From NCBI GenBank assembly GCA_947462815.1, contig CANHQR010000009.1, positions 19,017-83,016 on the forward strand: a stretch of DNA of 64,000 bases, written 5' to 3'. The notes under the pieces are model-generated. The model ran no database searches. It was given only the letters and a program-made list of their open reading frames with translations, and was not told where the DNA came from. This stretch comes from Pseudobdellovibrionaceae bacterium (GTDB lineage: Bacteria; Bdellovibrionota; Bdellovibrionia; Bdellovibrionales; JAMPXM01). The position numbers were made by a program, and so were the translations under genes. This document shows, one piece after another, positions 17,957 to 27,231 of this stretch; the stretch's first letter is position 1, and every line of letters starts with the position of its first letter.

Positions 17957-18688
17957 ATGAAGTCACCTGATTCCTCTCCCGCGATTGTCGCGTCCTCGAG
18001 CCCGCCTCCCCTGCGCTCGGTTCAAATTCAAACCGACATTCCGTTTAACTGGCGCTCAGGAAAGCCCAGTTCGGGAAAACCGACGGGCTTGGTCGTCATG
18101 CTGCACGGCTATCAAGATCATGGCGGCTACCTTTTTCGAAAGCTGTTCCCTCAGGGCTGGCCGGCCGACGAATTGGCCTGGCTGGCGCCGAACGGCCCCT
18201 TCCCGACGCCAGTGAAAACCGAAAAGGGTTGGAAAGAAGCCTACGCGTGGTACTTTTTCGATCCTGATCTCAATCGACTCATTTTGCCTCCGGACACGGC
18301 TCTCCGTGGCATCCAGGCTGCGATCGATCATGAGGGCTTTGCGCATTTACCCAAACTGGTCTTCGGCTTTTCTCAGGGCGGCTGGCTCGCTCCTTTCGTA
18401 GCCCAAAACCTCACAGATGTGCGCGGCCTCATGGCGCTCGGAGCGGGTATCCGCGAAGAGTACTATCCACAACCTCCGGCGGCATGGCCTGTGGACTTCA
18501 TGCATGGCACCGAGGACCACATCGTCGATCGGCAACAGGCACAAAAGTCACACGCGCAACTCATCGCACGCGGATACCAGGGACATTACGAATTGATTCC
18601 GGGACTCGATCATCGCGGCCGCGAAGACGTCGGTCTGAAGCTCATTTCGAGGGCGCGCGAGTTATTCCGATCAACTCCGCAATTTTGA
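17957..18688 (+). CDS. carboxylesterase/phospholipase-type alpha/beta-hydrolase
   Basis: A 243-residue cytoplasmic hydrolase of the phospholipase/carboxylesterase group. Motifs: MLHGYQDHGG (oxyanion region), VFGFSQGGW with the GFSQG nucleophile elbow, FMHGTEDHIVD with the catalytic Asp, and PGLDHRG with the His. Likely acts on small acyl esters or thioesters. It is followed after 30 nt by the TetR gene, suggesting a hydrolase-regulator transcript facing DinB. Confidence 0.85.
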   Translation: MKSPDSSPAIVASSSPPPLRSVQIQTDIPFNWRSGKPSSGKPTGLVVMLHGYQDHGGYLFRKLFPQGWPADELAWLAPNGPFPTPVKTEKGWKEAYAWYFFDPDLNRLILPPDTALRGIQAAIDHEGFAHLPKLVFGFSQGGWLAPFVAQNLTDVRGLMALGAGIREEYYPQPPAAWPVDFMHGTEDHIVDRQQAQKSHAQLIARGYQGHYELIPGLDHRGREDVGLKLISRARELFRSTPQF

Positions 18689-18718
18689 AGTTCAACTCAG
18701 CCATGAGAAGAGAGTCTT

Positions 18719-19333
18719 GTGCGACAACGAACTCCGCAGACCCGACGCCCCTCACCTTCACGCCGAGCCGCGGCCCCGAAAACACGCGCCGAGCAAAAAG
18801 CTGAGTCGCGCACTCGCATTCTCGCCGCGGCCGCAGAGCTTTTTCGACGACAAGGTATCGCCGCCACAGGCATCGACCAGGTCACAAAGAGCGCAGGACT
18901 CACCTCGGGAGGATTCTACGCGCATTTTAAGAGCAAATCTCATCTCGTGCGCGAAGCCTTGCAACATGCGGCTTTGTCCACAGCTTGGATTCGCAGCCAA
19001 GAGAATCTCCGCGACATACTCCGTCTCTACTTGAGCGAGCAACATCGCGATCATCCCGAGCAAGGTTGTGTGCTGGCCGCACTTGCCAGCGAACTCGACC
19101 AAGCTGCCGGCGCCAGGCCGTTGCGCTCGAGCTTGCTCCCACATCTTGAAGAATGGCTCGAGCTTTTGGCCGCTCGCGGCCTCGATCGCGAAAACGCCCT
19201 GCGAGGACTCGCCAACGCCGTTGGCTCGCTGATTCTCGCTCGAGTCACACGCGGCCACGCGCTGAGTGACGAGTTTCTGCGCGCAGGAAAAAACTGGCGT
19301 CCCGACGAGCCAAAGACCACTTCGCTCAAGTGA
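18719..19333 (+). CDS. TetR/AcrR family transcriptional regulator
   Basis: A 204-residue repressor-type regulator. The helix-turn-helix lies at about residues 27-72: RILAAAAELFRRQGIAATG, then IDQVTKSAGLTSGGFYAHF, with the canonical GxFYxHF end. The C-terminal ligand/dimer domain is a typical TetR_C helix bundle with one Cys. A basic Pro/Arg-rich N-terminal tail precedes it. The start is GTG 18719 after AGAGAG. Adjacency suggests control of the hydrolase/DinB promoter through the palindrome at 17929-17948 (inference). Confidence 0.88.
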   Translation: MRQRTPQTRRPSPSRRAAAPKTRAEQKAESRTRILAAAAELFRRQGIAATGIDQVTKSAGLTSGGFYAHFKSKSHLVREALQHAALSTAWIRSQENLRDILRLYLSEQHRDHPEQGCVLAALASELDQAAGARPLRSSLLPHLEEWLELLAARGLDRENALRGLANAVGSLILARVTRGHALSDEFLRAGKNWRPDEPKTTSLK

Positions 19334-19356
19334 ACAGGATTTCGTGGTTCAAATCT

Positions 19357-19388
19357 GCCGATGGCTAACGCAGCCGATGGCTAACGCA
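19357..19388. repeat. 16-bp tandem duplication
   Basis: GCCGATGGCTAACGCA occurs twice in direct succession (19357-19372, 19373-19388). The second copy contains the stop codon of the DUF4269 gene on the minus strand; the first supplies a second in-frame-looking TAG further down. A recent short duplication between convergent genes. Confidence 0.8.
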
Positions 19389-19998
19389 GCTGAGCTGCAA
19401 AACGCAGCGCGAGCTCGCGATCACTCAGCTCGTCGAGAGCGAGGAGCTCTTCGTAGGGTTGGTTCAATCCCAGCACAACTCCAAAGGCCTCTTCAGTCTT
19501 TAAACCTTCGCGTCGCGCCTGGATGAGCCGTTGATTGAATTCGGACTCGGTGGGAGCAAGCCCCATGAGCCGCGCTTCGATCAAAAGATGCACAACAGCC
19601 GCTTGCAACGGCAAAGCTTGCGTCTGCGCGAAGATCTCGATGCGTTCGGTCTCGTCTTCTTGATTCTTCACAACGAAACTCGCCAAAACACAACGACCGC
19701 CACGCCCAACGCCCAAACCTGCGGAAAACTCGGCCTCTTGACCGAACACCTCACGCAACTGCTGCAGGAAGACCTTGAGGTCCGCCACGCTCACAATGAT
19801 ATCGAGGTCACTTTGCTCTGTCGCGAGATCCAGCGGCAGACTCCCCGCCAAGGCAAAATCGATCTCAGGAATTTCGCGCAATCGGTCCCAGACGCGGGAG
19901 GCCTGCAGAACTCGCGAGGCTCGTCGCTGCCTCGCCGAGCCATTGGCCAAGTAGTCGATGGAATAAAGATCAAAACGTGGAGCTGTCACTGACTTCAA
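19381..19998 (-). CDS. DUF4269 family, nucleotidyltransferase-like protein
   Basis: A 205-residue protein. ALAGSLPLDLATEQSDLDII matches the DUF4269 signature, which resembles the GS...DxD core of minimal nucleotidyltransferases (AGS, then two Asp in SDLDI). The C-terminal half is helical (RLIQARREGLKTEEAF...YEELL). No function is established for the family; a nucleotidyltransferase-type fold is inferred. It is convergent with the TetR gene. Confidence 0.7.
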   Translation of the reverse strand: MKSVTAPRFDLYSIDYLANGSARQRRASRVLQASRVWDRLREIPEIDFALAGSLPLDLATEQSDLDIIVSVADLKVFLQQLREVFGQEAEFSAGLGVGRGGRCVLASFVVKNQEDETERIEIFAQTQALPLQAAVVHLLIEARLMGLAPTESEFNQRLIQARREGLKTEEAFGVVLGLNQPYEELLALDELSDRELALRFAAQLR

Positions 19999-20010
19999 GA
20001 CTATGCGAAA

Positions 20011-21024
20011 TCATCGAGTGCCGCAAATCGACAGCTCACCTAAGGCGCGAATGATGACGCGTGCTTTGTAGATTCGACGACCCCCACCAGGTCGAGGCTC
20101 ACCCTGCGGGCGCAACACACCCCAGTACGAATCCCGCGAAAAGAGCGCATCGGCACGAGCCATCTGCCCATCCAACATCCGCGCCGCACATGCAGCATTG
20201 CGAGCCGCTGTCGTCGAATCGCCCCGACGGCATCCTGCGGCATAACGATGCTCGAATCCGTCGTGAAGCTGCCATAGACCACGCAGACGTCCATTCGGCC
20301 CTTGCGCCGTCCGCACATTGTTGCAGCTCGATTCTAAGTGCGCCATCGCTGTAAACACTGTGACCCATACAATCTGTTTCTGTTCGAGATTCATATCGGC
20401 GTAGCGGGGGCAAGCGCGGCGGAGATCTGCCGATCCCGCCAAGAGATTCGGCAAATCTCCGTTAGCCAGCATTCTCGCCAACGTCTGTCCTGTCAGACCA
20501 AAGCCTTGCGGATTACCCAGTTGAGAACAGCTTCGAGCAAAGTTCATTTCCGCGATCACTTCAGCGATTTCAGCAGCCCCTCTGGGGGCTCGAACTTCCG
20601 CATCTTCTTTAGCAAACTCAGCAACGCTCTCGGGTCGAGCGGGCGGCAAGGGCACTCGACGAGCTGTCCTCGCGTCACGTTTCGTTTTGGGCTGTGTGCC
20701 TTCAGCTAGCCCCAATCGTTCCGCATTTTGTTCAATCCAAGTGGTGAGCTCACTCGACTCCGCCACATCGGCCGTGGAGGCCGGCTGAAAGAACTCGGTT
20801 TCGATCTGTAGAGGACTATTTAGAATTTCGCGATCGGGAGCCCCCTCGGCACCCCCACCTTCCTGGGCGAGGGCGTAAGGTGTCGCGAAAAGGCATAAGC
20901 TCGCGGCGACCACAAGCCACGCGCTGGATCGCTTCAGTCCATCGCCCACGCTGGCTAAGGACTTAGTCTTCGGCGTCTGCGACGACTCCTCTGAATTTCG
21001 GCTGGGGTTAGGTCCAAGTCGCAT
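20011..21024 (-). CDS. exported protein with lysozyme/transglycosylase-like domain
   Basis: A 337-residue exported protein: signal segment (about 34-52, cleavage near YALAQ), a Pro/Arg/Glu-rich linker, and a C-terminal Cys-rich domain. The latter contains FTAMAHLESSCNN, where the Glu-Ser pair matches the catalytic start of the lytic transglycosylase SLT family, and GRLRGLWQLHDGFE in place of the usual GLMQ/GLWQ motif. A muramidase-type activity is plausible. Start ATG 21024 has GGAGGT 6 nt upstream; the open frame extends to 21294 through a tandem repeat that is unlikely to be coding. Confidence 0.7.
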   Translation of the reverse strand: MRLGPNPSRNSEESSQTPKTKSLASVGDGLKRSSAWLVVAASLCLFATPYALAQEGGGAEGAPDREILNSPLQIETEFFQPASTADVAESSELTTWIEQNAERLGLAEGTQPKTKRDARTARRVPLPPARPESVAEFAKEDAEVRAPRGAAEIAEVIAEMNFARSCSQLGNPQGFGLTGQTLARMLANGDLPNLLAGSADLRRACPRYADMNLEQKQIVWVTVFTAMAHLESSCNNVRTAQGPNGRLRGLWQLHDGFEHRYAAGCRRGDSTTAARNAACAARMLDGQMARADALFSRDSYWGVLRPQGEPRPGGGRRIYKARVIIRALGELSICGTR

Positions 21025-21162
21025 CTGGGTACCTCCGCATTGCGTTGGGAGCAAATAAAGCAAGGCCGAGCCCTCGGTCAGCGCCAATCTGGAGGGCTTC
21101 ACAAAGCTCAGCGTGTAAGCCTGACCAAGCCGTGCCCCGAACTGTCTCTCGGCCTTAGGCCT

Positions 21163-21225
21163 GGCCCGAACTCTGGGCCCGAACTCTGGGCCCGAACTCT
21201 GGGCCCGAACTCTGGGCCGGACTGT
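21163..21225. repeat. 13-bp tandem repeat
   Basis: GGGCCCGAACTCT repeated in tandem, with one copy lacking its first base, three full copies (21175-21213) and a degenerate copy after. Each unit holds the palindrome GGGCCC. It is intergenic, between the lysozyme-like gene and the first CBS gene. Confidence 0.85.
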
Positions 21226-21424
21226 GTGCTCGCTCCTCCCCCTGAGCCAGATTGTCACATGCTCCGGTGGCGCAGGCGGGCTAGGTCGCCCCAATAACTC
21301 GCTGTGAACTCTCCAAGTCTTCTATATGAGTCATTCGTTGTGGCACAGCCCTCGCTCTCTTCTTCGGGCGTGGGCCACAAAGGCTACAGAAAAGTTAACT
21401 GGTTGCAACGAGGGGAAGATCCAT

Positions 21425-21832
21425 ATGAAGAGCATTCCAACAGTTCAGAAGTACATGACAGTTTTGCCGCACACGATCGGAGCCGACCAAAGTCTATCGA
21501 AAGCAGACCAGATGATGTCTGAACTTCGCGTTCGCCACTTGCCCGTTCTCGATGGCGGTAAACTCGTCGGCATCTTGACCGATCGAGATGTGCGCCTGGT
21601 CGAGAGCTTTCGCGACGTCGATCCGGAGAAAGTATCCGTGCAAGAGGCCTACACACCCGATCCTTTTGTCACAACTCCCAACACGCCCCTCAATCAAGTG
21701 TGTTCGGAAATGGCCGCGCACAAATTTGGCTGCGCGCTCGTTGTGGATAATCACAAACTCGTGGGCATCTTCACATGGGTCGACGCCTTAAAAGCGATGG
21801 ATCATCTCATGGAAACACGCCTCAAGCATTGA
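21425..21832 (+). CDS. CBS-domain pair protein
   Basis: A 135-residue protein made only of two CBS domains (a Bateman module) that binds adenosyl nucleotides in many families. First CBS: RVRHLPVLDGGKLVGILTDR; second: FGCALVVDNHKLVGIFTWVD. No fused effector domain. ATG 21425 follows a purine-rich GAGGGGAAG; the frame is open further upstream without a better start. A second, similar gene lies 121 nt downstream, so the pair may be paralogues acting as an energy or redox sensor. Confidence 0.88.
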   Translation: MKSIPTVQKYMTVLPHTIGADQSLSKADQMMSELRVRHLPVLDGGKLVGILTDRDVRLVESFRDVDPEKVSVQEAYTPDPFVTTPNTPLNQVCSEMAAHKFGCALVVDNHKLVGIFTWVDALKAMDHLMETRLKH

Positions 21833-21953
21833 TCGGACTGTGATTCATGAAATCATGTGAGTTCAAGGCCGCGCCATGAACTCTCCTGTCGACGACGGCC
21901 TTTGTTGAGGCCCACGTTCACACCCTAGCGCGGAAGCCTGAGGGAGGCACATC

Positions 21954-22487
21954 ATGACACAACGACCGGAATCACCGCACACGGCCGCCCAATTTATGTC
22001 AAAGAAGCTGATCACTGTCTCACCCAAAGAATCCTTGGTGGTGGCTTGGAAAATCATGCGGGAAAAACGCATCCGCCATCTCCCGGTCGTCGATGCCGAT
22101 CAGAGCATCATCGGCATCTTAACAGATCGTGATTTGCAGAGAGCCATTCACACAGAGTTCGATCAGTCTGGCGATGTTCGCTACACCATTGAGCGATTCG
22201 CTCCTCAAGAGACGGTGCAAGACTACATGAGTTCTCCAGTTCGCTTTGTATCCGCCGACACACCTCTCATCACGGTGGCGACACAAATGGTGGAGCAGAA
22301 AATTTCATCGCTGATCGTCACGGACAGCGACGAGGCCGCCGGGATCATCACCACGGATGATCTGCTGTGGGCCTTGATCCGGATGCTCGATAGCGAAAAA
22401 GAACCCAATATGAGAAAGTTGGTCTCGAGTTTGATGGTCAGTCCGGTCGGTGAGATCGCACATCGACTCTCCAACGTCGGGATTTAA
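21954..22487 (+). CDS. CBS-domain pair protein
   Basis: A 177-residue stand-alone CBS pair: RIRHLPVVDADQSIIGILTD in the first domain and KISSLIVTDSDEAAGIITTD in the second, with a ~35-residue C-terminal helix extension (MRKLVSSLMVSPVGEIAHR) missing from its neighbour. TGAGGGAGG precedes ATG 21954. Two terminator-like hairpins follow. Ligand and partner unknown. Confidence 0.88.
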   Translation: MTQRPESPHTAAQFMSKKLITVSPKESLVVAWKIMREKRIRHLPVVDADQSIIGILTDRDLQRAIHTEFDQSGDVRYTIERFAPQETVQDYMSSPVRFVSADTPLITVATQMVEQKISSLIVTDSDEAAGIITTDDLLWALIRMLDSEKEPNMRKLVSSLMVSPVGEIAHRLSNVGI

Positions 22488-22522
22488 GGTTGGGGTTGAT
22501 CTGGGGAATGTGGAGACACTCA

Positions 22523-22616
22523 CCCCCCCTTGGGGGTTTCGCTGCCTGAGCCTGTTTGCACCAAGCTCGGCGCAATCCCGTCACTCACGGCGACCGAAGA
22601 GGTCGCCGATTTTTTT
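22523..22616 (+). terminator. tandem terminators after the CBS genes
   Basis: A C-run/G-run hairpin (22523-22536, CCCCC...TT...GGGGG) followed by TTT, then a stronger one: GGCGACC (22589-22595), loop GAAGA, GGTCGCC (22601-22607) and seven T (22610-22616). The second is a classical rho-independent terminator. Confidence 0.88.
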
Positions 22617-22853
22617 CACGCTCATCGCCACGGTCGTACGGGAATTGTCATTTCGCTCTGACGAGTCCACTTAAGTCCGCGACTCCTCGTCACGTCGCCA
22701 GTAGGCTGAGCGGCGACATCCGCTTGCCTCAGACTTGCACCACATGGCCGTGTGGTCGTCGATCTGATCTTCTCGATCAGGTCTCAAAACCCCATTTCAT
22801 TTTGTGGTCATACTCCTCCGCTCTACGTATTTCCGCCACAAGGAGTCCGGGTC

Positions 22854-23684
22854 GTGAATCGAATTCTGTTTGCATTGATCGGTTTGGTCGCCGCCATTTG
22901 TTTGAGCCTCGCGAATGTCGGATGCGCGAGCCCCAAGGACCAAGCGCCCGCCCCTCACACGGCAGGCCTCCTGCCTGCTCCCGCGCTTCAAGCGGCGACA
23001 CCCAACTCGGTGGCGACAGGTTCATGGTGCGAGGCCTCCGCCCGCCGAGTCTATGAATTCAACTGCCAAGGCACGCTGAATGGCTCAGGCTGGGTGGCTC
23101 AGCCGGATCGATGTTTTCATCGCGTGACCTTGACCAACTGCGCTTGCGAGGTCGGGGTGGACTGGCTTCGTCGCAGCGCTCGCAGCTGCAGCGGCGCAAC
23201 TTTGGTGATCCGCGACTCCTGTGGCTTCTTGAAAAACGTCACCAACCACGTTGACTGCGGCGGCACAGGCGGCGCCCCCATCCCAACTCCACCGCCCTCC
23301 ATCCCCGGCTGCGGAAAGATGGACACGTTGAGCTGCGAGATTTTCAATCTCACCAATGCCGAGCGAGCCAAAGCCGGCCTGCCGAGCTTGAACCATTGCG
23401 ATGCCTGCACCGACATGGCTCATGAACAGGTCGTGCACATGGTGACAAACAACTACTTCTCGCATGATCGCCCCGGGGCTGAGAGCTTCGTCCAGCGCGC
23501 GGCACGCTTTGGCCTCAACTGGGGCGTGGGAGAAAACCTCGCTCGCGGCGGCGGCTCGGCCTCAGGCTATGTTTCGATGTGGATGAACTCACCTGGCCAC
23601 CGCGCCAACATCCTCAATCCCAATTTCACCCGCATGGGCGCGGGACATTTTCAAGGTGACGCCGCACAGGTCTTCGCTCGCTAA
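22854..23684 (+). CDS. secreted CAP (SCP/PR-1) domain protein
   Basis: A 276-residue exported protein, possibly a lipoprotein (signal ends ANVGC; the -3 residue is atypical). The middle region is Cys-rich with a CxC motif, followed by a Pro-rich hinge and a C-terminal CAP domain: LTNAERAKAGLPSL, YFSHDRPG, GVGENLARGG and MNSPGHRANILNPNF, giving the family His/Glu/His/Glu cavity. CAP proteins bind lipids or act as proteases; the role here is unknown. Start GTG 22854 follows AAGGAG; the frame is open to 22752 but without a signal-compatible start. Confidence 0.85.
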   Translation: MNRILFALIGLVAAICLSLANVGCASPKDQAPAPHTAGLLPAPALQAATPNSVATGSWCEASARRVYEFNCQGTLNGSGWVAQPDRCFHRVTLTNCACEVGVDWLRRSARSCSGATLVIRDSCGFLKNVTNHVDCGGTGGAPIPTPPPSIPGCGKMDTLSCEIFNLTNAERAKAGLPSLNHCDACTDMAHEQVVHMVTNNYFSHDRPGAESFVQRAARFGLNWGVGENLARGGGSASGYVSMWMNSPGHRANILNPNFTRMGAGHFQGDAAQVFAR

Positions 23685-23848
23685 AAGTGACAAGCGCGGG
23701 CATCGGCTCCCCCTCATCTCGCCTATATGCAGGCCCTCCTGCGCCCCGATCTTGCTCCCCCTCGAGCGGCTTCACATTTCGAGTTCCCCGATCCCACAAC
23801 GGATCTCACATCGCGAATCCGAACGGCACGTTTTCACTCGGAGTTGTT

Positions 23849-24667
23849 ATGTTACGCCTGCGGTACGTTGGCTTGCGAGCTTCTCTCATGTTGGCGTCAC
23901 TCTTAACGAGCGTCCTTTTGAGTGTCGCGATGCCCTTGTCAGAGGCCCACGCCAACATCATCGGTACCGACGATCGCACACTTCCACCTCGTGTTGAGGG
24001 GACTCTGCTCGAGAGCGTTGGCATCTTGAAGTCGGTTCCGGACGACGGCGGCTGGGGCACAGCCTTCGTGATCGGCAACGGTTGTTACATTATGACGGCG
24101 TATCATGCGGCCTTCCCGCTTCGAAACGGTGTGCGCCCGCAGCCCTCTCCAAACGTAGTTTCGGAGTTTCACGTCATGCAGAACGAGCGACAGTTCAGTT
24201 TTAAGCGCAAGTACACCGCTCGGCCCTATCGGTGGGGGCACGTTGATTTAGACTGGGCCATTTTGAAGTTGGATAACTGCAACCCAGGGGATTTGCATCC
24301 CACAATCGTGCAGTCGATGGGAGAAGGCCAAACAATCCAGGAGCCGCTGCTTCCGGTGGGCTATCCCCAAGATCGCGCGAACGAAGCCGGCATGTTGGTG
24401 CAAAAGCACTGTGCCTCGCGACTTGCTGGCGAAACCTTCACCTACGCCTACACCGACTGCGACTCAGCAGGCGGTATGAGCGGTGCCCCCGTCTTTGTCC
24501 GCAGGAGAATCCAGGGAAGCGGCCCACAGCTCGTCAATGTCGTGGTCGGGATGATCCTCGGCTCACACGAGGCAGCGCCTAACGGTCGCGCCTCGCAATT
24601 CTCAAAAGACGTCGGCACCATCATTCTCCACATGGAACCCGTGATGCCATGGGCGAACTTACTGTAG
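23849..24667 (+). CDS. secreted trypsin-like serine protease
   Basis: A 272-residue exported chymotrypsin-fold protein. After a signal peptide (cleavage near AHA-NI), GWGTAFVIGNGCYIMTAYHAA carries the catalytic His in TAYH, HVDLDWAILKL the Asp, and CDSAGGMSGAPVF the Ser in a GMSGAP version of GDSGGP. This layout matches V8/glutamyl-endopeptidase-like secreted proteases (S1B type). Start ATG 23849 has GGAG 5 nt upstream. It follows the CAP gene on the same strand. Confidence 0.85.
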   Translation: MLRLRYVGLRASLMLASLLTSVLLSVAMPLSEAHANIIGTDDRTLPPRVEGTLLESVGILKSVPDDGGWGTAFVIGNGCYIMTAYHAAFPLRNGVRPQPSPNVVSEFHVMQNERQFSFKRKYTARPYRWGHVDLDWAILKLDNCNPGDLHPTIVQSMGEGQTIQEPLLPVGYPQDRANEAGMLVQKHCASRLAGETFTYAYTDCDSAGGMSGAPVFVRRRIQGSGPQLVNVVVGMILGSHEAAPNGRASQFSKDVGTIILHMEPVMPWANLL

Positions 24668-24810
24668 AGGCAGCCGCCGGATTCGCCGATTGTGCTCGCG
24701 GCACTGAGGGAATGTTGAGATCCCTCTGCGAATTTGTCTCATTCTGAGACAGTCAATAAAAACTCGACTTCCGCCTCAATCCGAGACTCAAGCTGTCCGA
24801 TACGTCAATT

Positions 24811-27231
24811 ATGAAGCGACTTGGCCTGATCCATCTCGCCAGTTCCCTAATTCTTTTCGGTGCGGCTTTTTTGATTTCAGAAAGTCATGCCGGAGATCAT
24901 GCGCATTTCTTTGTGACACCCGATGCCCTCATCATCACCTCTTCACCCGACCAATACGGTGTCCCGCAAAAAATTCGCATCCGCGGCCAAGGCAAATTGA
25001 TTGAATTGAGTGAGCCAAGAAACAACGCCTACCAGCGCATGGAAGGCATCGAGTTTCGAGGTTTAATGAACTATAATTTCCAAGCAGTTTGGGACGCTCG
25101 AAATAAGAAGTATCGCACACTTTGGGTCCAACAAACCGATGCCATCGAGTGGGGACGGACCGCCACGCAGATCTGTGAAGATCCCAACTTTTTTGAACAG
25201 CTCATTCAAGACGCTCGCCGGATTCAGGCCCTCGCTCAAGGAGACGAAGCACCTCAATCACAATTGACCCAAGAGGCTTGGCGTCGTCTGCTTGACGAGT
25301 CTTGTGAGCCACCCCGCATCTCACAGGCTCAGCGCCAACGTTTGGAAAGAGTCCTCACCGAGATTCTCTCATCCTACAGCCGCGACAGTCGTCCAGATCG
25401 CCTTCTTCAGTGCTACCATCGAAGAGGTCTTCCCGAAGTGGCCGAAGACACAGCCGGCATTCTGGCGTCGACTTTTAATCCCGCTGCGGGATCACGAACA
25501 CGCGCTCGCATTTCTTGTGACCTGAGCTCTGACCAACTTTCTGGACGAACCAAACATGGTCAGAATGAGCAAATTCAGTTGAACTTAAATCGAATTGCCA
25601 ATGACGCCCAGATGACTCGGACCTTGCTGCACGAGTTCAGTCATGTCGCTCGACCCTTTGTTCCGCCTAATATCGACTTGCCAACTCATTCCGACGAGGC
25701 CGAGACTCGTGAACTCAACGAACGCCAGCGAGTCGCGCTGGTGCAAAGAAACCAAAGGCTTCAAGCTGACCACCATCGGATCATTGAGCTGGGAGAAGAT
25801 TGCTGCGCTAACGGTAGCAACTGCGAACGCTTTGAGACCCTGACCCGAGCGCACAAAGATGAGCTTGAAGCCATTCGTGTACTCAACGCTTCAGGGAGAT
25901 TGGCTCAAACTGACCTCGTCTCGTTATCACGACAGCTCGGCGAGCGCGCACATGAAGCCAACCGCATCACCCTGGAACTCCATCGCAAGATTCAAGACCG
26001 ACTGTCCTCGCTGCGCCAAGGGGGCTGCCTGCAGGTGACGTCACCTCAACACGCGCAATGTCTCGAGACTGCATTACGTGATCTCAACATCAATCAATAC
26101 GGCGACAGTCCGCAAACTCGCGACCTAGTTCGTAACATTGCGCTTCGATTGATCTGTTCAAACCCGCCCGATACAGTGACTGGCTCACGCCGTAACACCG
26201 ATGAACTCGCGAGCTTACTGAAACTCGTCACGCCTGCTGGAGCCTCTACGTCTCCGGCGAGTGGGCAGGCCTCCTGCAATACCGAGTACCTTGACGGAGT
26301 AAGCATCCAGCATGCCCAGCGCACACACCCCGGGCTTTTCCGCGAAGCCTCGCGCGAACTGCGCGAACGCCAGATTATGCGCGGTGGCTCGCGTGACCCG
26401 AACCGCGACGAAGACCGCATGCTCCTCGGCCGAAGCGCCACACCGGTACCCACGCCAGCCCCTGGCTCGACGACTGGGGCCGTCGTCGCCGCCGCGACCT
26501 CTCTGCCGGATCTCTCGCCTTCGCAATGGTGGCGAGACAACTCCTCGCCGAGTTCTCTCAACCGTCAGCGGGCGGCCAACCGCTATCGACGAGAAATTGA
26601 TGATGCCCGTACCGACGCCCGCATTGGCAACCCGCTCGGCGATTATCGTCCCTCGGATGTTCGCGTTGGCCTTGGGCCCAATGCACAGCCGCAGGAAAGT
26701 GTACGGATCGGCAAAATGCAGGGTCTCATTCTCGGCCAGGCCTCGGGCTTCAGCTCGGCCGATCCCGAAGCCGTGATCATCGATCCTCGACGTCGAAATG
26801 CGCCGGAAGATCCCAACGCGACACCTGCGCCAGGTGCAAGTACTCCTGATACGCAGATTTTAGCGGAGGGCTCTTTACCTATTCCGCGAGGTCGAAGTCT
26901 GGCCGCCGCAGCGACGGCGCGTGGCGTGGGAGGACTCGGTCGCACGGGCACCCCCTCGGAGCGCGAGCAAAATGAAGAGCCCCCACCGGCCCTTGATGAT
27001 GCATGGCCTCGGGCGCGTTTGATGGACACCTTGGTTTCCGAGTATCGCTTCGTCGAACCGCTGTTGCGTGATCGCTCATTCCTTCGACGCTTGAATCAAG
27101 AGCGAATCGCCGTTGAAGATCGCAACGGCCGCCGCCACGGCGCTCGACAGCCGTCGATCTGGTACATCTACGATTCGAACCTACAACGCCTGAAGCGCGG
27201 CGCTGGACCGCAATCCACTCCACGCCCATGA
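24811..27231 (+). CDS. large secreted HExxH zinc-metalloprotease candidate
   Basis: An 806-residue exported protein (signal about 1-27, ESHAG). Around residue 270, TRTLLHEFSHVARP gives the HExxH zinc motif, with acidic residues nearby (DEAETRE ~25 later) that could supply the third ligand. Before it, a Cys-bearing domain; after it, a helical region with several Cys pairs, then a Pro/Ala/Thr-rich, low-complexity C-terminal third. No named family recognised. Its stop overlaps the cyclase start (ATGA, 27228-27231), so the two are translationally coupled. Confidence 0.65.
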   Translation: MKRLGLIHLASSLILFGAAFLISESHAGDHAHFFVTPDALIITSSPDQYGVPQKIRIRGQGKLIELSEPRNNAYQRMEGIEFRGLMNYNFQAVWDARNKKYRTLWVQQTDAIEWGRTATQICEDPNFFEQLIQDARRIQALAQGDEAPQSQLTQEAWRRLLDESCEPPRISQAQRQRLERVLTEILSSYSRDSRPDRLLQCYHRRGLPEVAEDTAGILASTFNPAAGSRTRARISCDLSSDQLSGRTKHGQNEQIQLNLNRIANDAQMTRTLLHEFSHVARPFVPPNIDLPTHSDEAETRELNERQRVALVQRNQRLQADHHRIIELGEDCCANGSNCERFETLTRAHKDELEAIRVLNASGRLAQTDLVSLSRQLGERAHEANRITLELHRKIQDRLSSLRQGGCLQVTSPQHAQCLETALRDLNINQYGDSPQTRDLVRNIALRLICSNPPDTVTGSRRNTDELASLLKLVTPAGASTSPASGQASCNTEYLDGVSIQHAQRTHPGLFREASRELRERQIMRGGSRDPNRDEDRMLLGRSATPVPTPAPGSTTGAVVAAATSLPDLSPSQWWRDNSSPSSLNRQRAANRYRREIDDARTDARIGNPLGDYRPSDVRVGLGPNAQPQESVRIGKMQGLILGQASGFSSADPEAVIIDPRRRNAPEDPNATPAPGASTPDTQILAEGSLPIPRGRSLAAAATARGVGGLGRTGTPSEREQNEEPPPALDDAWPRARLMDTLVSEYRFVEPLLRDRSFLRRLNQERIAVEDRNGRRHGARQPSIWYIYDSNLQRLKRGAGPQSTPRP

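Noticed and set aside
21025..21294. 90-codon upstream extension of the lysozyme-like gene
   Set aside because: It runs through a 13-bp tandem repeat, lacks a signal-compatible start, and a good GGAGGT lies before ATG 21024.
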